A DNA stretch of 8,418 nucleotides from Caldifarciminota bacterium (GTDB lineage Bacteria; Hydrothermota; E44-bin80). How positions within the stretch are numbered: position 1 is the stretch's first letter; each line of letters begins with the position of its first letter. The stretch covers positions 1-8,418 of the forward strand of contig JAGMEZ010000473.1 of assembly GCA_023127905.1 (NCBI GenBank). Reading direction: 5' to 3'. The notes beneath the pieces are model-generated. The model saw only the letters and a list, made by a program, of their open reading frames with translations, was not told where the DNA came from and did no database searches. This document shows positions 1 to 6,997 of this stretch, piece by piece. The translations under genes were made by a program, and so were the position numbers.

Positions 1-165
1 TACAATAAACAAATTACAAATTACATACAATATACAACATACAATAAACAAATTACAATAAACAAATTACAAATTACAGACAATATACAACATACAATAA
101 ACAATATACAATAAACAAATTACAAATTACAGACAATATACAGCATACAATATACAATATACAAA
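1..165. repeat. 53-base AT-rich tandem repeat, about three copies, running off the left edge
   Basis: Three units start at 3, 56 and 109, exactly 53 bases apart. The first 23 bases of each unit (3-25, 56-78, 109-131) are identical. The other 30 bases differ at only a few positions: position 26 versus 79, four bases at the end of unit 1, and two changes between units 2 and 3. Each unit is built from shorter related words such as ACAAATT, ACAATATAC and CAATAAAC, so it looks like an expanded simple-word array. The first two bases of the window match the end of a unit, so the array probably continues to the left. There is no coding potential. The stop codon of the neighbouring small gene (166-168) lies in the last repeat-like word. 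No terminator hairpin is seen. Confidence 0.9.
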
Positions 166-525
166 TTATTTTGTTTTCTCAATGATTGATGTAAAAATAT
201 TCCTGAGTTCCTTCGATTCTTTTATAAAGAGGTCTATTTCTTCTGTGAATTTTTGATTTGCTTCTTTGAGAAGTCTTAGCCAAAAACTACTCTCTTTACA
301 TTCTTTTCTGGTGACCCTCATTCTGTATGCAAAATCCTTCTTACTTAAAGCCTCGTTCGCTTCTCTATAATTTGCTCCTACTGATCCAGAAGCACCTATT
401 AATTGTCCAATTATTTTAAAGTTTATAGTATTTTGGGGCATTTTCTTACATAACCTGATAATACCTTTGGCAAATTCCAGTGTTCTCTTCTCCAAATCAT
501 AGGGTTTACTTTGGTTTTTTGTCAT
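166..525 (-). CDS. four-helix-bundle protein (S23 / bIVR / Avd-like family)
   Basis: A 119-residue protein of the family first met as open reading frames in 23S rRNA intervening sequences and common as free-standing genes in Bacteroidota and candidate phyla; its molecular role is unknown. Seen here: an N-terminal YDLEKRTLEFAK helix (residues 9-20), the hallmark QLIGASGSVGANYREA segment (41-56), SKKDFAYRMRVTRKE (61-75), a WLRLL helix (82-86) and a terminal ELRNIFTSII helix (106-115). Four amphipathic helices and full family length indicate an intact gene. The Avd accessory protein of diversity-generating retroelements shares this fold, but no reverse transcriptase or variable repeat is in the window. 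The start ATG lies 14 bases after the atpB stop and has no Shine-Dalgarno motif; it sits in a run of overlapping ATGA/ACAA words, so translation may be coupled to atpB. It follows atpB, where ntpD would normally be expected, and repeat words flank both ends. Confidence 0.85.
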   Translation of the reverse strand: MTKNQSKPYDLEKRTLEFAKGIIRLCKKMPQNTINFKIIGQLIGASGSVGANYREANEALSKKDFAYRMRVTRKECKESSFWLRLLKEANQKFTEEIDLFIKESKELRNIFTSIIEKTK

Positions 526-563
526 TGTTCATTGTTTGTTCATTGTAATTTGGAATTTGTGAT
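526..563 (-). repeat. short-word repeat flanking the four-helix-bundle gene, inverted relative to the left array
   Basis: Read on the minus strand, 560-544 is ACAAATTCCAAATTACA. It matches 16 of 17 bases of the plus-strand word at 9-25, 62-78 and 115-131 in the left array. It continues into ATGA/ACAA words down to the start of the small gene. The two repeat blocks therefore bracket the gene in opposite orientations. This block also overlaps the 3' end of atpB and supplies its stop codon. Confidence 0.7.
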
Positions 564-1955
564 TGATTCTGTGGTCTCTTTTTTGAATTTTTTGAAGTAT
601 TTTTCTATATATTCCTCACGTACCCTTTTCATCTCTTCCTTTGGGAAAACACTTAGAAGTTTCCATCCCAGATCAAGTGTTTCTTCAATTGATCTGTTTT
701 CATACTCGTCCTGGGATACGTATTCACGTTCAAATGTTTCTGCAAAACCAAAATAGACTTTATCAATCTCTGAGAGTGATGCTTCACCGAGAATGACAGC
801 AAGCTCTTGAGCTTCTTTTCCCTTTGCATAAGCAGCGTACAGTTGATTGAGGAGGTCAGCATGGTCTTCACGCGTCTTTCCTTTTCCTATGCCTTTGTCT
901 TTCAATCTTGACAAGGATGGAAGGACATCAACCGGGGGAGAAACCTTTTTCTTGTGGAGTGGTCGCGAAAGAATAATTTGCCCCTCAGTTATATACCCTG
1001 TGAGATCTGGAATGGGATGAGTCTTATCATCCTCTGGCATGGAAAGTATTGGAATCAGGGTTATAGAACCCTTCTTTCCTTTTATTCTTCCTGCCCTTTC
1101 ATATATGGTTGAAAGGTCTGTGTAAAGATATCCAGGGTATCCTCTTCTTCCAGGTATCTCTTTCCTTGCTGCAGAAACTTCTCTCAGCGCCTCGCAGTAG
1201 TTGGTCATATCAGTGAGTATCACGAGAACATGCATATCCATTTTGAATGCAAGGTATTCAGCAGCAGTGAAAACTACCCTCGGGGTTGCAATTCTTTCGA
1301 TTGCTGGATCATTCGCAAGATTTAGAAAAAGAACTGCCCTTTCTATTGCTCCAGTTCTTTTGAAATCATCTATAAAAAATTGGGCTTCTTCGAATGTAAT
1401 TCCCATTGCACCAAAGACAACGGCGAAGTCCTCTTCTTTTCCAAGAACTTTTGATTGTCTAGCAATCTGCGCAGCGAATCTGTTGTGAGGAAGTCCTGAA
1501 CCTGAGAAAAGAGGAAGTTTCTGTCCTCTTACGAGAGGATTCAATCCATCAATTGTAGATATGCCTGTTTGGATAAACTCATTTGGATAATTACGTGCAG
1601 TCGGGTTTATCGGAGCTCCGCTTATGTCAACCCTTTCGTCAGGAATTATTGATGGTCCACCGTCAATTGGTGCTCCAAGACCACCAAAAACACGTCCGAG
1701 CATATCCATGGAAACACTAAGTTCAATTTCCCTACCAAGAAAACGAACCTTGCTCTTATCTACATCTATACCGGATGTTCCTTCTAAAACCTGTATTAGC
1801 GCAGTATTTCTGTTTACCTCAAGTACCTGTCCTCTTCTTTTGTTCCCATTAGGAAGGAATATTTCTACAAGTTCACCAAATTTTATATCATTGACTTGAT
1901 CGACAATAAGAAGCGGTCCAGAAATATCAGTTATAGTTAGATAATCTTTGAACAT
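540..1955 (-). CDS. atpB: V/A-type ATP synthase subunit B (non-catalytic nucleotide-binding head subunit)
   Basis: A 471-residue regulatory subunit of the A3B3 head of a V/A-type H+ or Na+ ATPase, alternating with the A subunit around the central stalk. The beta-barrel domain covers about residues 1-75 ([12 protein letters not shown] at the start). The nucleotide-binding domain has the degenerate P-loop SGSGLPHN (151-158) in place of GxxGxGKT, as expected for [15 protein letters not shown] (181-194), [14 protein letters not shown] (247-260), [14 protein letters not shown] (268-281) and GKGKTREDH (357-365) are B-subunit hallmarks. Length is normal. The start is supported by AGGAGG four bases upstream. 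The C-terminal residues ITNSKLQ and the TGA stop are encoded by the repeat word that also flanks the next gene, so the natural tail has probably been replaced. The gap of 127 bases to atpA is unusually large. Subunit D, commonly next, is not directly downstream. Whether protons or sodium ions are used cannot be told without the membrane ring subunit. Confidence 0.97.
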   Translation of the reverse strand: MFKDYLTITDISGPLLIVDQVNDIKFGELVEIFLPNGNKRRGQVLEVNRNTALIQVLEGTSGIDVDKSKVRFLGREIELSVSMDMLGRVFGGLGAPIDGGPSIIPDERVDISGAPINPTARNYPNEFIQTGISTIDGLNPLVRGQKLPLFSGSGLPHNRFAAQIARQSKVLGKEEDFAVVFGAMGITFEEAQFFIDDFKRTGAIERAVLFLNLANDPAIERIATPRVVFTAAEYLAFKMDMHVLVILTDMTNYCEALREVSAARKEIPGRRGYPGYLYTDLSTIYERAGRIKGKKGSITLIPILSMPEDDKTHPIPDLTGYITEGQIILSRPLHKKKVSPPVDVLPSLSRLKDKGIGKGKTREDHADLLNQLYAAYAKGKEAQELAVILGEASLSEIDKVYFGFAETFEREYVSQDEYENRSIEETLDLGWKLLSVFPKEEMKRVREEYIEKYFKKFKKETTESITNSKLQ

Positions 1956-1959
1956 TCAA

Positions 1960-1965
1960 CCTCCT
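1960..1965 (-). promoter_or_regulatory. ribosome binding site of atpB
   Basis: AGGAGG on the minus strand, four bases before the ATG at 1955. It is the strongest Shine-Dalgarno match upstream of any ATPase gene here and fixes the atpB start. It lies only 12 bases below the large palindrome, so folding of that palindrome should not cover it. Confidence 0.85.
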
Positions 1966-1977
1966 ACGATTAGTATT

Positions 1978-2023
1978 GGGGTCAGACCCCTGCGTGTATG
2001 CCCGTAACCAGGGGTCTGACCCC
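1978..2023. repeat. nested perfect palindrome in the atpA-atpB gap (REP/BIME-like)
   Basis: Arms GGGGTCAGACCCCTG (1978-1992) and CAGGGGTCTGACCCC (2009-2023) are perfect 15-base inverted repeats around a 16-base spacer. Each arm also contains a self-complementary core, GGGGTC-A-GACCCC, so the RNA could form one long hairpin or two small ones. It is far richer in GC than its surroundings. No run of T follows on the minus strand, so it is not a standard intrinsic terminator. GGGGTCAGACCCC-type palindromes are, from general knowledge, common dispersed REP-like elements in diverse bacterial genomes, often moved by Y1 (RAYT) transposases; none is encoded here. A role in mRNA stability or in A-to-B expression balance is inference. 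Confidence 0.85.
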
Positions 2024-2046
2024 TTTCGCTCGCACACCTTTGACTC

Positions 2047-2077
2047 AATAACTCAATTACATAATAACTTAATAACT
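2047..2077. repeat. three AATAACT words beside the palindrome
   Basis: Exact copies of AATAACT occur at 2047-2053, 2063-2069 and 2071-2077, in AT-rich sequence directly between the atpA stop and the palindrome. The style of short degenerate words recalls the array at the left edge, but the words differ. In AT-rich sequence, part of this could be chance. Confidence 0.45.
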
Positions 2078-2082
2078 GCATC

Positions 2083-3855
2083 TCATACTTCTGATTTTAT
2101 CTTTTCTCTTGAAATAGATGCCAATTCCTCATTTGTATCCTTCATAATCTCTTCGATTTTCGCTATTTCATTCTCCGGAATATATTTTGCTCGCGCTATT
2201 CTATCGCGAACCTTTAATGATTTTATCATGCTAATTGGTATCCCTTCATCGAGTGATTGTTTTGCTCTTTCGTAGAAATATAGAATGACCTTAAGAAGTG
2301 TATACTGTTTTTTGAGTGATGTATAAGTATCAACGTCATGAAAAGCATTTTGATGGAGGAAATCCTCACGTATGGATCGTGAAACTTCAAGTGTGAGCTG
2401 GTCATTTTCACTAAGTGCATCTACACCGACAAGACGTACTATTTCTTGAAGTTCTGCTTCATTCTGAAGGAGCATCATTGCTGTTCTTTGATTCTTGACG
2501 AAATCAGATTCAACAGTGTCTTTGAAATAGTTTTCAAGAGAATCAGCGTAAAGCGAATAGCTATTTAGCCAGCTTATTGCCGGGAAATGTCTCATTGCAG
2601 CGAGTTTATCTTCAAGACTCCAGAAGACTTTAACTACCCGTAACGTTGCCTGAACTACTGGATCAGAAAGGTCACCACCTGGAGGGGAGACAGCACCGAT
2701 AACGGATAACATCCCTTCACGGTCGTCGCTTCCAAGACACTTAACACGTCCAGCTCTTTCATAAAAAGACGCAATCCGAGCACCAAGATAAGCAGGGTAG
2801 CCTTCTTCACCAGGCATCTCCTCAAGCCTTCCCGATATTTCTCTCATTGCTTCTGCCCATCGTGATGTTGAATCAGCCATAAGGGCAACACTCATTCCCA
2901 TATCCCTGAAATATTCCGCAATGGTTATTCCTGTATATACGGATGCTTCCCGTGCAGCAACAGGCATATTAGAGGTATTGGCAATTAGAACAGTTCTTTT
3001 CATAAGTGGTTCACCACTCCCTGGATCTTTAAGTTCTGGAAATTCCAGGAGTACATCTGTCATCTCGTTGCCTCTTTCACCACAACCTATGTAAACAATG
3101 ATTTCAGCATCTGCCCATTTTGCAAGCTGGTGCTGTATTACTGTTTTCCCTGAACCGAATGGACCAGGAACGCAGGCTGTTCCGCCTTTTCCGATTGGGA
3201 AAAATGTATCAAGAACTCTCTGCCCTGTTACAAGTGCTTCAAGTGGAGAGAGTTTTTTCGCAAACGGTCTGGGAATTCTGACTGGCCAAACCTGAGATAG
3301 TTTTATTCCCTTTTCCTCTTTTCCATCCTTTATGGTTGCTACTGTCTCTTCAACGGTGAACTCACCTTCTTTTATTGCTATGATTTTTCCATTTATTCCA
3401 GGTGGAACCGTTATCTTGACGGTTACAAGGGTTGTTTCCTTCACAGTTCCAATTATATCTCCACTGACAACAGTATCCCCTTTCTTCACTGTTGGTTTAA
3501 ATTTCCACTTTCGTTTTCTACTAAGACCTGGAATTGAAATTCCCCGCATAATATAATCACCCGCCATTTCTTTGATGATATTTAGAGGTCTCTGAGTTCC
3601 GTCAAATATCGATTCAATGAGTCCGGGTCCCAACTCAACTGATAATGGAGCACCGGTACCATAGACAGGTTCTCCAGGACCGACCCCTTCGGTATCTTCA
3701 TATACCTGAATTGATGCAAGGTCATTCTTTAATTCAATAATTTCTCCCATTAATTTCTTTTCGCTAACATTGACAACATCATACATTTTTGTCCCAAGCA
3801 TACCTTCGGCGACTACAAGTGGACCCGATACCCTTACAATTTTTCCTTCTACCAT
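2083..3855 (-). CDS. atpA: V/A-type ATP synthase subunit A (catalytic)
   Basis: The catalytic head subunit, 590 residues from the ATG at 3855. The beta-barrel begins [15 protein letters not shown]. The bulge domain typical of V/A-type A, absent from F1 beta, lies at about residues 110-185. The P-loop GPFGSGKT is at 231-238 and is intact. [11 protein letters not shown] carries the catalytic glutamate (E260). [10 protein letters not shown] (327-336) and [10 protein letters not shown] (390-399) are also A-subunit hallmarks. A longer GTG start at 3870 is possible, but AAGGAG lies exactly between the two starts and serves the ATG. Length is normal and no key residue is missing. Upstream is etfB, 67 bases away, rather than the E, I, K or C subunit genes often seen before A. 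The peripheral stalk and membrane subunits must therefore lie beyond the left edge or elsewhere. Confidence 0.97.
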   Translation of the reverse strand: MVEGKIVRVSGPLVVAEGMLGTKMYDVVNVSEKKLMGEIIELKNDLASIQVYEDTEGVGPGEPVYGTGAPLSVELGPGLIESIFDGTQRPLNIIKEMAGDYIMRGISIPGLSRKRKWKFKPTVKKGDTVVSGDIIGTVKETTLVTVKITVPPGINGKIIAIKEGEFTVEETVATIKDGKEEKGIKLSQVWPVRIPRPFAKKLSPLEALVTGQRVLDTFFPIGKGGTACVPGPFGSGKTVIQHQLAKWADAEIIVYIGCGERGNEMTDVLLEFPELKDPGSGEPLMKRTVLIANTSNMPVAAREASVYTGITIAEYFRDMGMSVALMADSTSRWAEAMREISGRLEEMPGEEGYPAYLGARIASFYERAGRVKCLGSDDREGMLSVIGAVSPPGGDLSDPVVQATLRVVKVFWSLEDKLAAMRHFPAISWLNSYSLYADSLENYFKDTVESDFVKNQRTAMMLLQNEAELQEIVRLVGVDALSENDQLTLEVSRSIREDFLHQNAFHDVDTYTSLKKQYTLLKVILYFYERAKQSLDEGIPISMIKSLKVRDRIARAKYIPENEIAKIEEIMKDTNEELASISREKIKSEV

Positions 3856-3860
3856 AGGAA

Positions 3861-3866
3861 CTCCTT
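3861..3866 (-). promoter_or_regulatory. ribosome binding site that decides the atpA start
   Basis: AAGGAG on the minus strand ends five bases before the ATG at 3855. It lies inside the alternative GTG-initiated extension (3870), so that extension would have no site of its own. This favours the shorter protein starting MVEGKIV. Confidence 0.75.
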
Positions 3867-3902
3867 CCACTTTTCCTAATTTCCTATTTTTCAGTTTCGG
3901 TT

Positions 3903-3911
3903 ATTATATCA
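3903..3911 (-). promoter_or_regulatory. candidate extended -10 promoter element for atpA-atpB
   Basis: The minus strand reads TGATATAAT, an exact extended -10 (TGnTATAAT), just after the etfB stop and about 48 bases before the atpA ATG. The predicted transcript start is near 3896. No good -35 hexamer is found at 16-18 bases, which extended -10 promoters can do without. In AT-rich sequence a chance match is quite possible. Confidence 0.4.
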
Positions 3912-3922
3912 ATAGATAAAAT

Positions 3923-4717
3923 TTATTGTGTCCTTTCAACTATTTCTTTTAATACGTTAGTCATTTCTTCAACAGAACTTTCTAAATTGTCTTTAAATAT
4001 TTTACTATCCTTTTTTACTTCTGGAGAAAATATCTTTATAACCCACGTTGCCGATCCCTCTAATCCGACTTTGTCTGGATCGGTCCCAATATCCTGATGG
4101 GTGAGTACTGGAATTTCGGTCTTTTTTGAAATTAATTTTCCTCTTAGTGTCGGTAGACGTGGGATATTAATATCCTTTACAACAGTTAAGATTACAGGGA
4201 GAGATGTCTCAATTACTTCATAACCGTCTTCTGTTATCCTCTGCACTCGCGCAGAGTTTTCGCTAATCTTCTCAATTTTTTTTACATATGCTACCTGTGG
4301 GATGTCAAGATGTCCAGCAAGACCAGGACCAACCTGTGCAGTGTCGCCATCTATTGCTTGTTTTCCGCAAATTATAAGGTCAAAATTACCTAATTTTTTT
4401 ATTGCCATAGAGAGGGTATAAGACGTTGCGAGTGTATCTGCACCTGCAAATGCAATATCAGAAAGAAGATATGCTTTATCTACACCCATTGCAATGACTT
4501 CTTTGAGTGCTTCCTTTGCCTGTGGTGGTCCCATCGAAATTGCTATTATCTCACCACTTCTAAAATTCTCTTTTATTTTCAGTGCTTCTTCAATAGCATG
4601 AAGGTCAAAGGGGTTTACAATTGATTCAACACCTTCTCTGATGAGAGTATTTGTTTCGGGATTTATCTTTACCTCTGTTGTATCAGGTACCTGCTTTACG
4701 CAAACAATTATCCTCAT
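3923..4717 (-). CDS. etfB: electron transfer flavoprotein beta subunit
   Basis: A 264-residue EtfB. With EtfA it forms a soluble FAD heterodimer that carries electrons between acyl-CoA or other dehydrogenases and quinone oxidoreductases, or takes part in flavin-based electron bifurcation. Seen here: the N-terminal strand MRIIVCVKQVPDT (1-13), GKQAIDGDTAQVGP (118-131) lining the nucleotide site, and a full match to the EtfB signature at about 158-178 (VQRITEDG, then LPVILT). Length is normal. The ATG lies two bases after the rnc stop, with AAAGGA inside the rnc 3' end, so translation is probably coupled. No etfA lies on either side; the next gene downstream is atpA. Whether this is a housekeeping or bifurcating ETF cannot be decided from this subunit alone. 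Confidence 0.96.
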   Translation of the reverse strand: MRIIVCVKQVPDTTEVKINPETNTLIREGVESIVNPFDLHAIEEALKIKENFRSGEIIAISMGPPQAKEALKEVIAMGVDKAYLLSDIAFAGADTLATSYTLSMAIKKLGNFDLIICGKQAIDGDTAQVGPGLAGHLDIPQVAYVKKIEKISENSARVQRITEDGYEVIETSLPVILTVVKDINIPRLPTLRGKLISKKTEIPVLTHQDIGTDPDKVGLEGSATWVIKIFSPEVKKDSKIFKDNLESSVEEMTNVLKEIVERTQ

Positions 4718-4719
4718 TC

Positions 4720-5382
4720 CTATCCTTTCTGTGCTTTTTCTATAGCTTTAAGTGCGTTGCGTGCCGCTTCCTCTTCCGCTTCTTTCTTATTTCTTCCTTC
4801 GCCGATCCCATGGATTTCACCATTTATTTTAACTTTTACTTTAAAGAGCCTGTTGTCTTCAGGGATTTCATCCTGTATAAGTGAGTATTCCGGAAGTCTG
4901 AGTCCTTTTGAGAGAACAAGTTCTTGTAATCTTCCTTTTACATTCCAGTCTTCTGTTTCGATCCTTTCGGGTATGATATTTCGTTGAATAAATCTTTCAG
5001 TTTTTTCGTATCCATAATTGAGATATACCGCTCCTAAAAGCGCTTCCACTGTCTCAGAAAGAATTGACTCCTTTTCTTCACCACCTGATTGCCTCTCCCC
5101 TTTTCCGAGTCTGAGAAATTTATTCAATCCCCATTTTTTTGCTATATCTGAAAGAAATTGGGCATTCACAATAGTAGCTCTTTTCTCTGTCATCTTTCCC
5201 ACATTGAGATGGGGAAATTTTTGAAGGGTATGTAAACTTACTGCAAGTTCTAAAATAACATCTCCAAGAAATGCGAGTTTTTTATTGTTTATTTTACCTT
5301 CATATGAACTGTGAGTCATTGCTTCTTTAAACCTTGATATTTTTTCAATTTCAAGCCCGAGTTTTATATTTATATCTTCCAT
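4720..5382 (-). CDS. rnc: ribonuclease III with altered active-site positions
   Basis: A 220-residue double-strand-specific endoribonuclease for rRNA and mRNA processing. The catalytic domain spans about residues 5-140 and a C-terminal dsRNA-binding domain about 146-216 (KGRLQELVLSKG, then KKEAEEEAARNAL). The signature normally read NERLEFLGDS is NKKLAFLGDV (33-42). By alignment with E. coli, E38 becomes K34, metal ligand E41 becomes A37, D45 is kept as D41, D114 becomes E110, and E117 is kept as E113 (LSETVEALLG). The codons are clean: GCA at 5272-5274, with no sign of a frameshift. Mini-III enzymes, as I recall them, also have Ala at the E41 position (LAYIGDA), so activity is not excluded. 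The position after fabF is a common bacterial arrangement. The ATG has no clear Shine-Dalgarno motif. The 64-base gap to fabF (5383-5446) shows no hairpin or convincing promoter. Confidence 0.95.
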   Translation of the reverse strand: MEDINIKLGLEIEKISRFKEAMTHSSYEGKINNKKLAFLGDVILELAVSLHTLQKFPHLNVGKMTEKRATIVNAQFLSDIAKKWGLNKFLRLGKGERQSGGEEKESILSETVEALLGAVYLNYGYEKTERFIQRNIIPERIETEDWNVKGRLQELVLSKGLRLPEYSLIQDEIPEDNRLFKVKVKINGEIHGIGEGRNKKEAEEEAARNALKAIEKAQKG

Positions 5383-5446
5383 GGAGTAACTATAGTTTTT
5401 CTTTACAATTTTATTGAATTAGTTAATCGCTGGTCCGATAGAGGTT

Positions 5447-6688
5447 TTAACCATTAAATTTCCTTAACGCGAGTGTTACATTGTGACCCCCGAAGCCAAA
5501 AGAATTAGAAATAGCAACATTAATGGATTTCTCTCGTGCTTGATTTGGAACATAATCAAGGTCACATTCCGGGTCAGGGAATTCGTAATTGATTGTTGGA
5601 GGAATAACACTGTTCTTAATTGTTAAAATCGTTGCAATAAGTTCACTGGCAGAAGATGCACCGAGCATGTGACCTATCATAGATTTATTGGAACTTACAA
5701 GAAGTTTCTTTGCATGATCCTTAAAAAGGGATTTTATTGCCTTTGTCTCTATTTTATCATTAAGTGGTGTGGAAGTTCCATGGGCATTAATATATTCAAT
5801 ATCTTCATAATCGAGTTTAGCATCCTCTATTGCAGCTCTCATACACAATTCCGCACCTTTTCCTTCCTCGTCAGGAGCGGTTATATGAAATGCATCATTC
5901 GATGCACCGTAACCTAATAGTTCACAGTAAATGTGCGCACCCCTTGCTTTGGCATGTTCCAGTTCTTCAAGAACGATTATTCCAGCTCCTTCAGACATGA
6001 CAAAGCCATCCCGCTCTCTATCGAACGGTCGAGACGCTTTCTCGGGTTCGTCATTTCTTACAGAGATTGCCCTCATTACACAGAAACCGCCAAGAGCAAG
6101 TGGAGTTATAGTTGCCTCTGATCCTCCGGCCAGCATGATGTCAGCCTTTCCCGTTTTAATGGTCATGGATGCTTCTCCAATTGCATGACCAGCTGAAGCA
6201 CACGCAGAGGATACAGCAAAATTAGGACCTTTAATTCCAAACCTAATTGCTATTGACCCGGCAACGGTATTAACAATCATTGATGGAATGAAGAAAGGAC
6301 TTATTCTTGAGGGTCCTTTTTCAAGTAGTCGTTTGTGTTGTTCCTCCCAGGTTGTAAGACCACCGATGCCTGATGCTACAATCGCTCCGATTCTCGCTAT
6401 ATTTTCCTTTTCTAATTCTATTCCTGAATCCTCCATTGCCTGTGCAGCACTAACTACTCCATACTGACAGAAAGGATCCATTCTTTTCATTTGCTTTCTA
6501 TCAATGAATCTTAACGGGTCGAAATCCTTAATCTCACCTACAATTCTTGTTGAAAAATTAGAGGCATCAAAGTGGGTAACAGGACCTATACCGCTTTTTC
6601 CTGTTGTAAGATTTTCCCAGAATGTTTTTACATTATTTCCAATAGGTGTAAGGATTCCTAATCCTGTAATAACTGTTCTTCTGTCCAT
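5447..6688 (-). CDS. fabF: beta-ketoacyl-ACP synthase II
   Basis: A 413-residue cytosolic condensing enzyme that adds two carbons from malonyl-ACP to acyl-ACP in fatty acid elongation. The thiolase-fold Cys-His-His triad is intact: C163 in [14 protein letters not shown]303 in [11 protein letters not shown], and H340 in [11 protein letters not shown], with the conserved lysine K335. The C-terminal glycine-rich NSFGFGGHN is at 395-403. Length and triad numbering equal those of E. coli FabF. The motif after the nucleophile is ACASAGH rather than the common ACATGTH, a mild variation. The start ATG is preceded by GAAGGG. It follows acpP by 28 bases, so the enzyme and its carrier protein are very likely cotranscribed. 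Confidence 0.97.
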   Translation of the reverse strand: MDRRTVITGLGILTPIGNNVKTFWENLTTGKSGIGPVTHFDASNFSTRIVGEIKDFDPLRFIDRKQMKRMDPFCQYGVVSAAQAMEDSGIELEKENIARIGAIVASGIGGLTTWEEQHKRLLEKGPSRISPFFIPSMIVNTVAGSIAIRFGIKGPNFAVSSACASAGHAIGEASMTIKTGKADIMLAGGSEATITPLALGGFCVMRAISVRNDEPEKASRPFDRERDGFVMSEGAGIIVLEELEHAKARGAHIYCELLGYGASNDAFHITAPDEEGKGAELCMRAAIEDAKLDYEDIEYINAHGTSTPLNDKIETKAIKSLFKDHAKKLLVSSNKSMIGHMLGASSASELIATILTIKNSVIPPTINYEFPDPECDLDYVPNQAREKSINVAISNSFGFGGHNVTLALRKFNG

Positions 6689-6716
6689 TATTTATCCCTT
6701 CAGGTATTGATTTTTA

Positions 6717-6959
6717 TTATTTTTTTACAGAGAGTTTTTTCTCAAGATACTCAACAGCTGCTCCAACCGTTGTAAGTTTTTCTGCCTCTTCATCGGGAAT
6801 TTCAATATCGAATTTATCCTCAAAAGCCATTATAAGTTCCACCGTATCGAGTGAATCTGCTCCGAGATCTTCAATAAAACGAGCCTCTTTTGTTACAGCG
6901 CTTTCTTCAACACCAAGTTGTTCACAGATTATCTTTTTAACTTCATCAAACTTTGACAT
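6717..6959 (-). CDS. acpP: acyl carrier protein
   Basis: An 80-residue acidic helical carrier that holds growing acyl chains on a 4'-phosphopantetheine arm. The attachment serine is S36 in [12 protein letters not shown]. Helix III is [10 protein letters not shown] and the protein ends [11 protein letters not shown]. Length is typical. It is encoded between fabG and fabF, its usual place, with a 38-base gap to fabG and a very strong ribosome binding site, in line with the high abundance expected of ACP. Confidence 0.98.
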   Translation of the reverse strand: MSKFDEVKKIICEQLGVEESAVTKEARFIEDLGADSLDTVELIMAFEDKFDIEIPDEEAEKLTTVGAAVEYLEKKLSVKK

Positions 6960-6964
6960 TTAAG

Positions 6965-6970
6965 CCTCCT
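6965..6970 (-). promoter_or_regulatory. ribosome binding site of acpP
   Basis: A perfect AGGAGG on the minus strand, five bases before the ATG at 6959. It is clearly stronger than the site of fabF downstream, which suggests ACP is made in excess of its neighbours from a shared message. Confidence 0.85.
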
Positions 6971-6997
6971 TTTTAAGTTAGGTTCATTTTCTTTGTG

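Noticed and set aside
1..165. CRISPR array
   Set aside because: The units are contiguous with no unique spacers, the sequence is low-complexity, and no cas gene is present.
166..525. Diversity-generating retroelement Avd protein
   Set aside because: The fold family is shared, but no reverse transcriptase, template repeat or variable repeat lies in the window, so only the general family name is supported.
1978..2023. Intrinsic terminator between atpA and atpB
   Set aside because: The hairpin is strong, but no T-run follows it on the minus strand, and only three T follow on the plus strand.
1976..2275. Plus-strand 99-codon open frame starting in the palindrome (MGSDPC...)
   Set aside because: It runs antisense through the conserved 3' end of atpA and its first part is only the translated palindrome. 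There is no ribosome binding site and no family resemblance.
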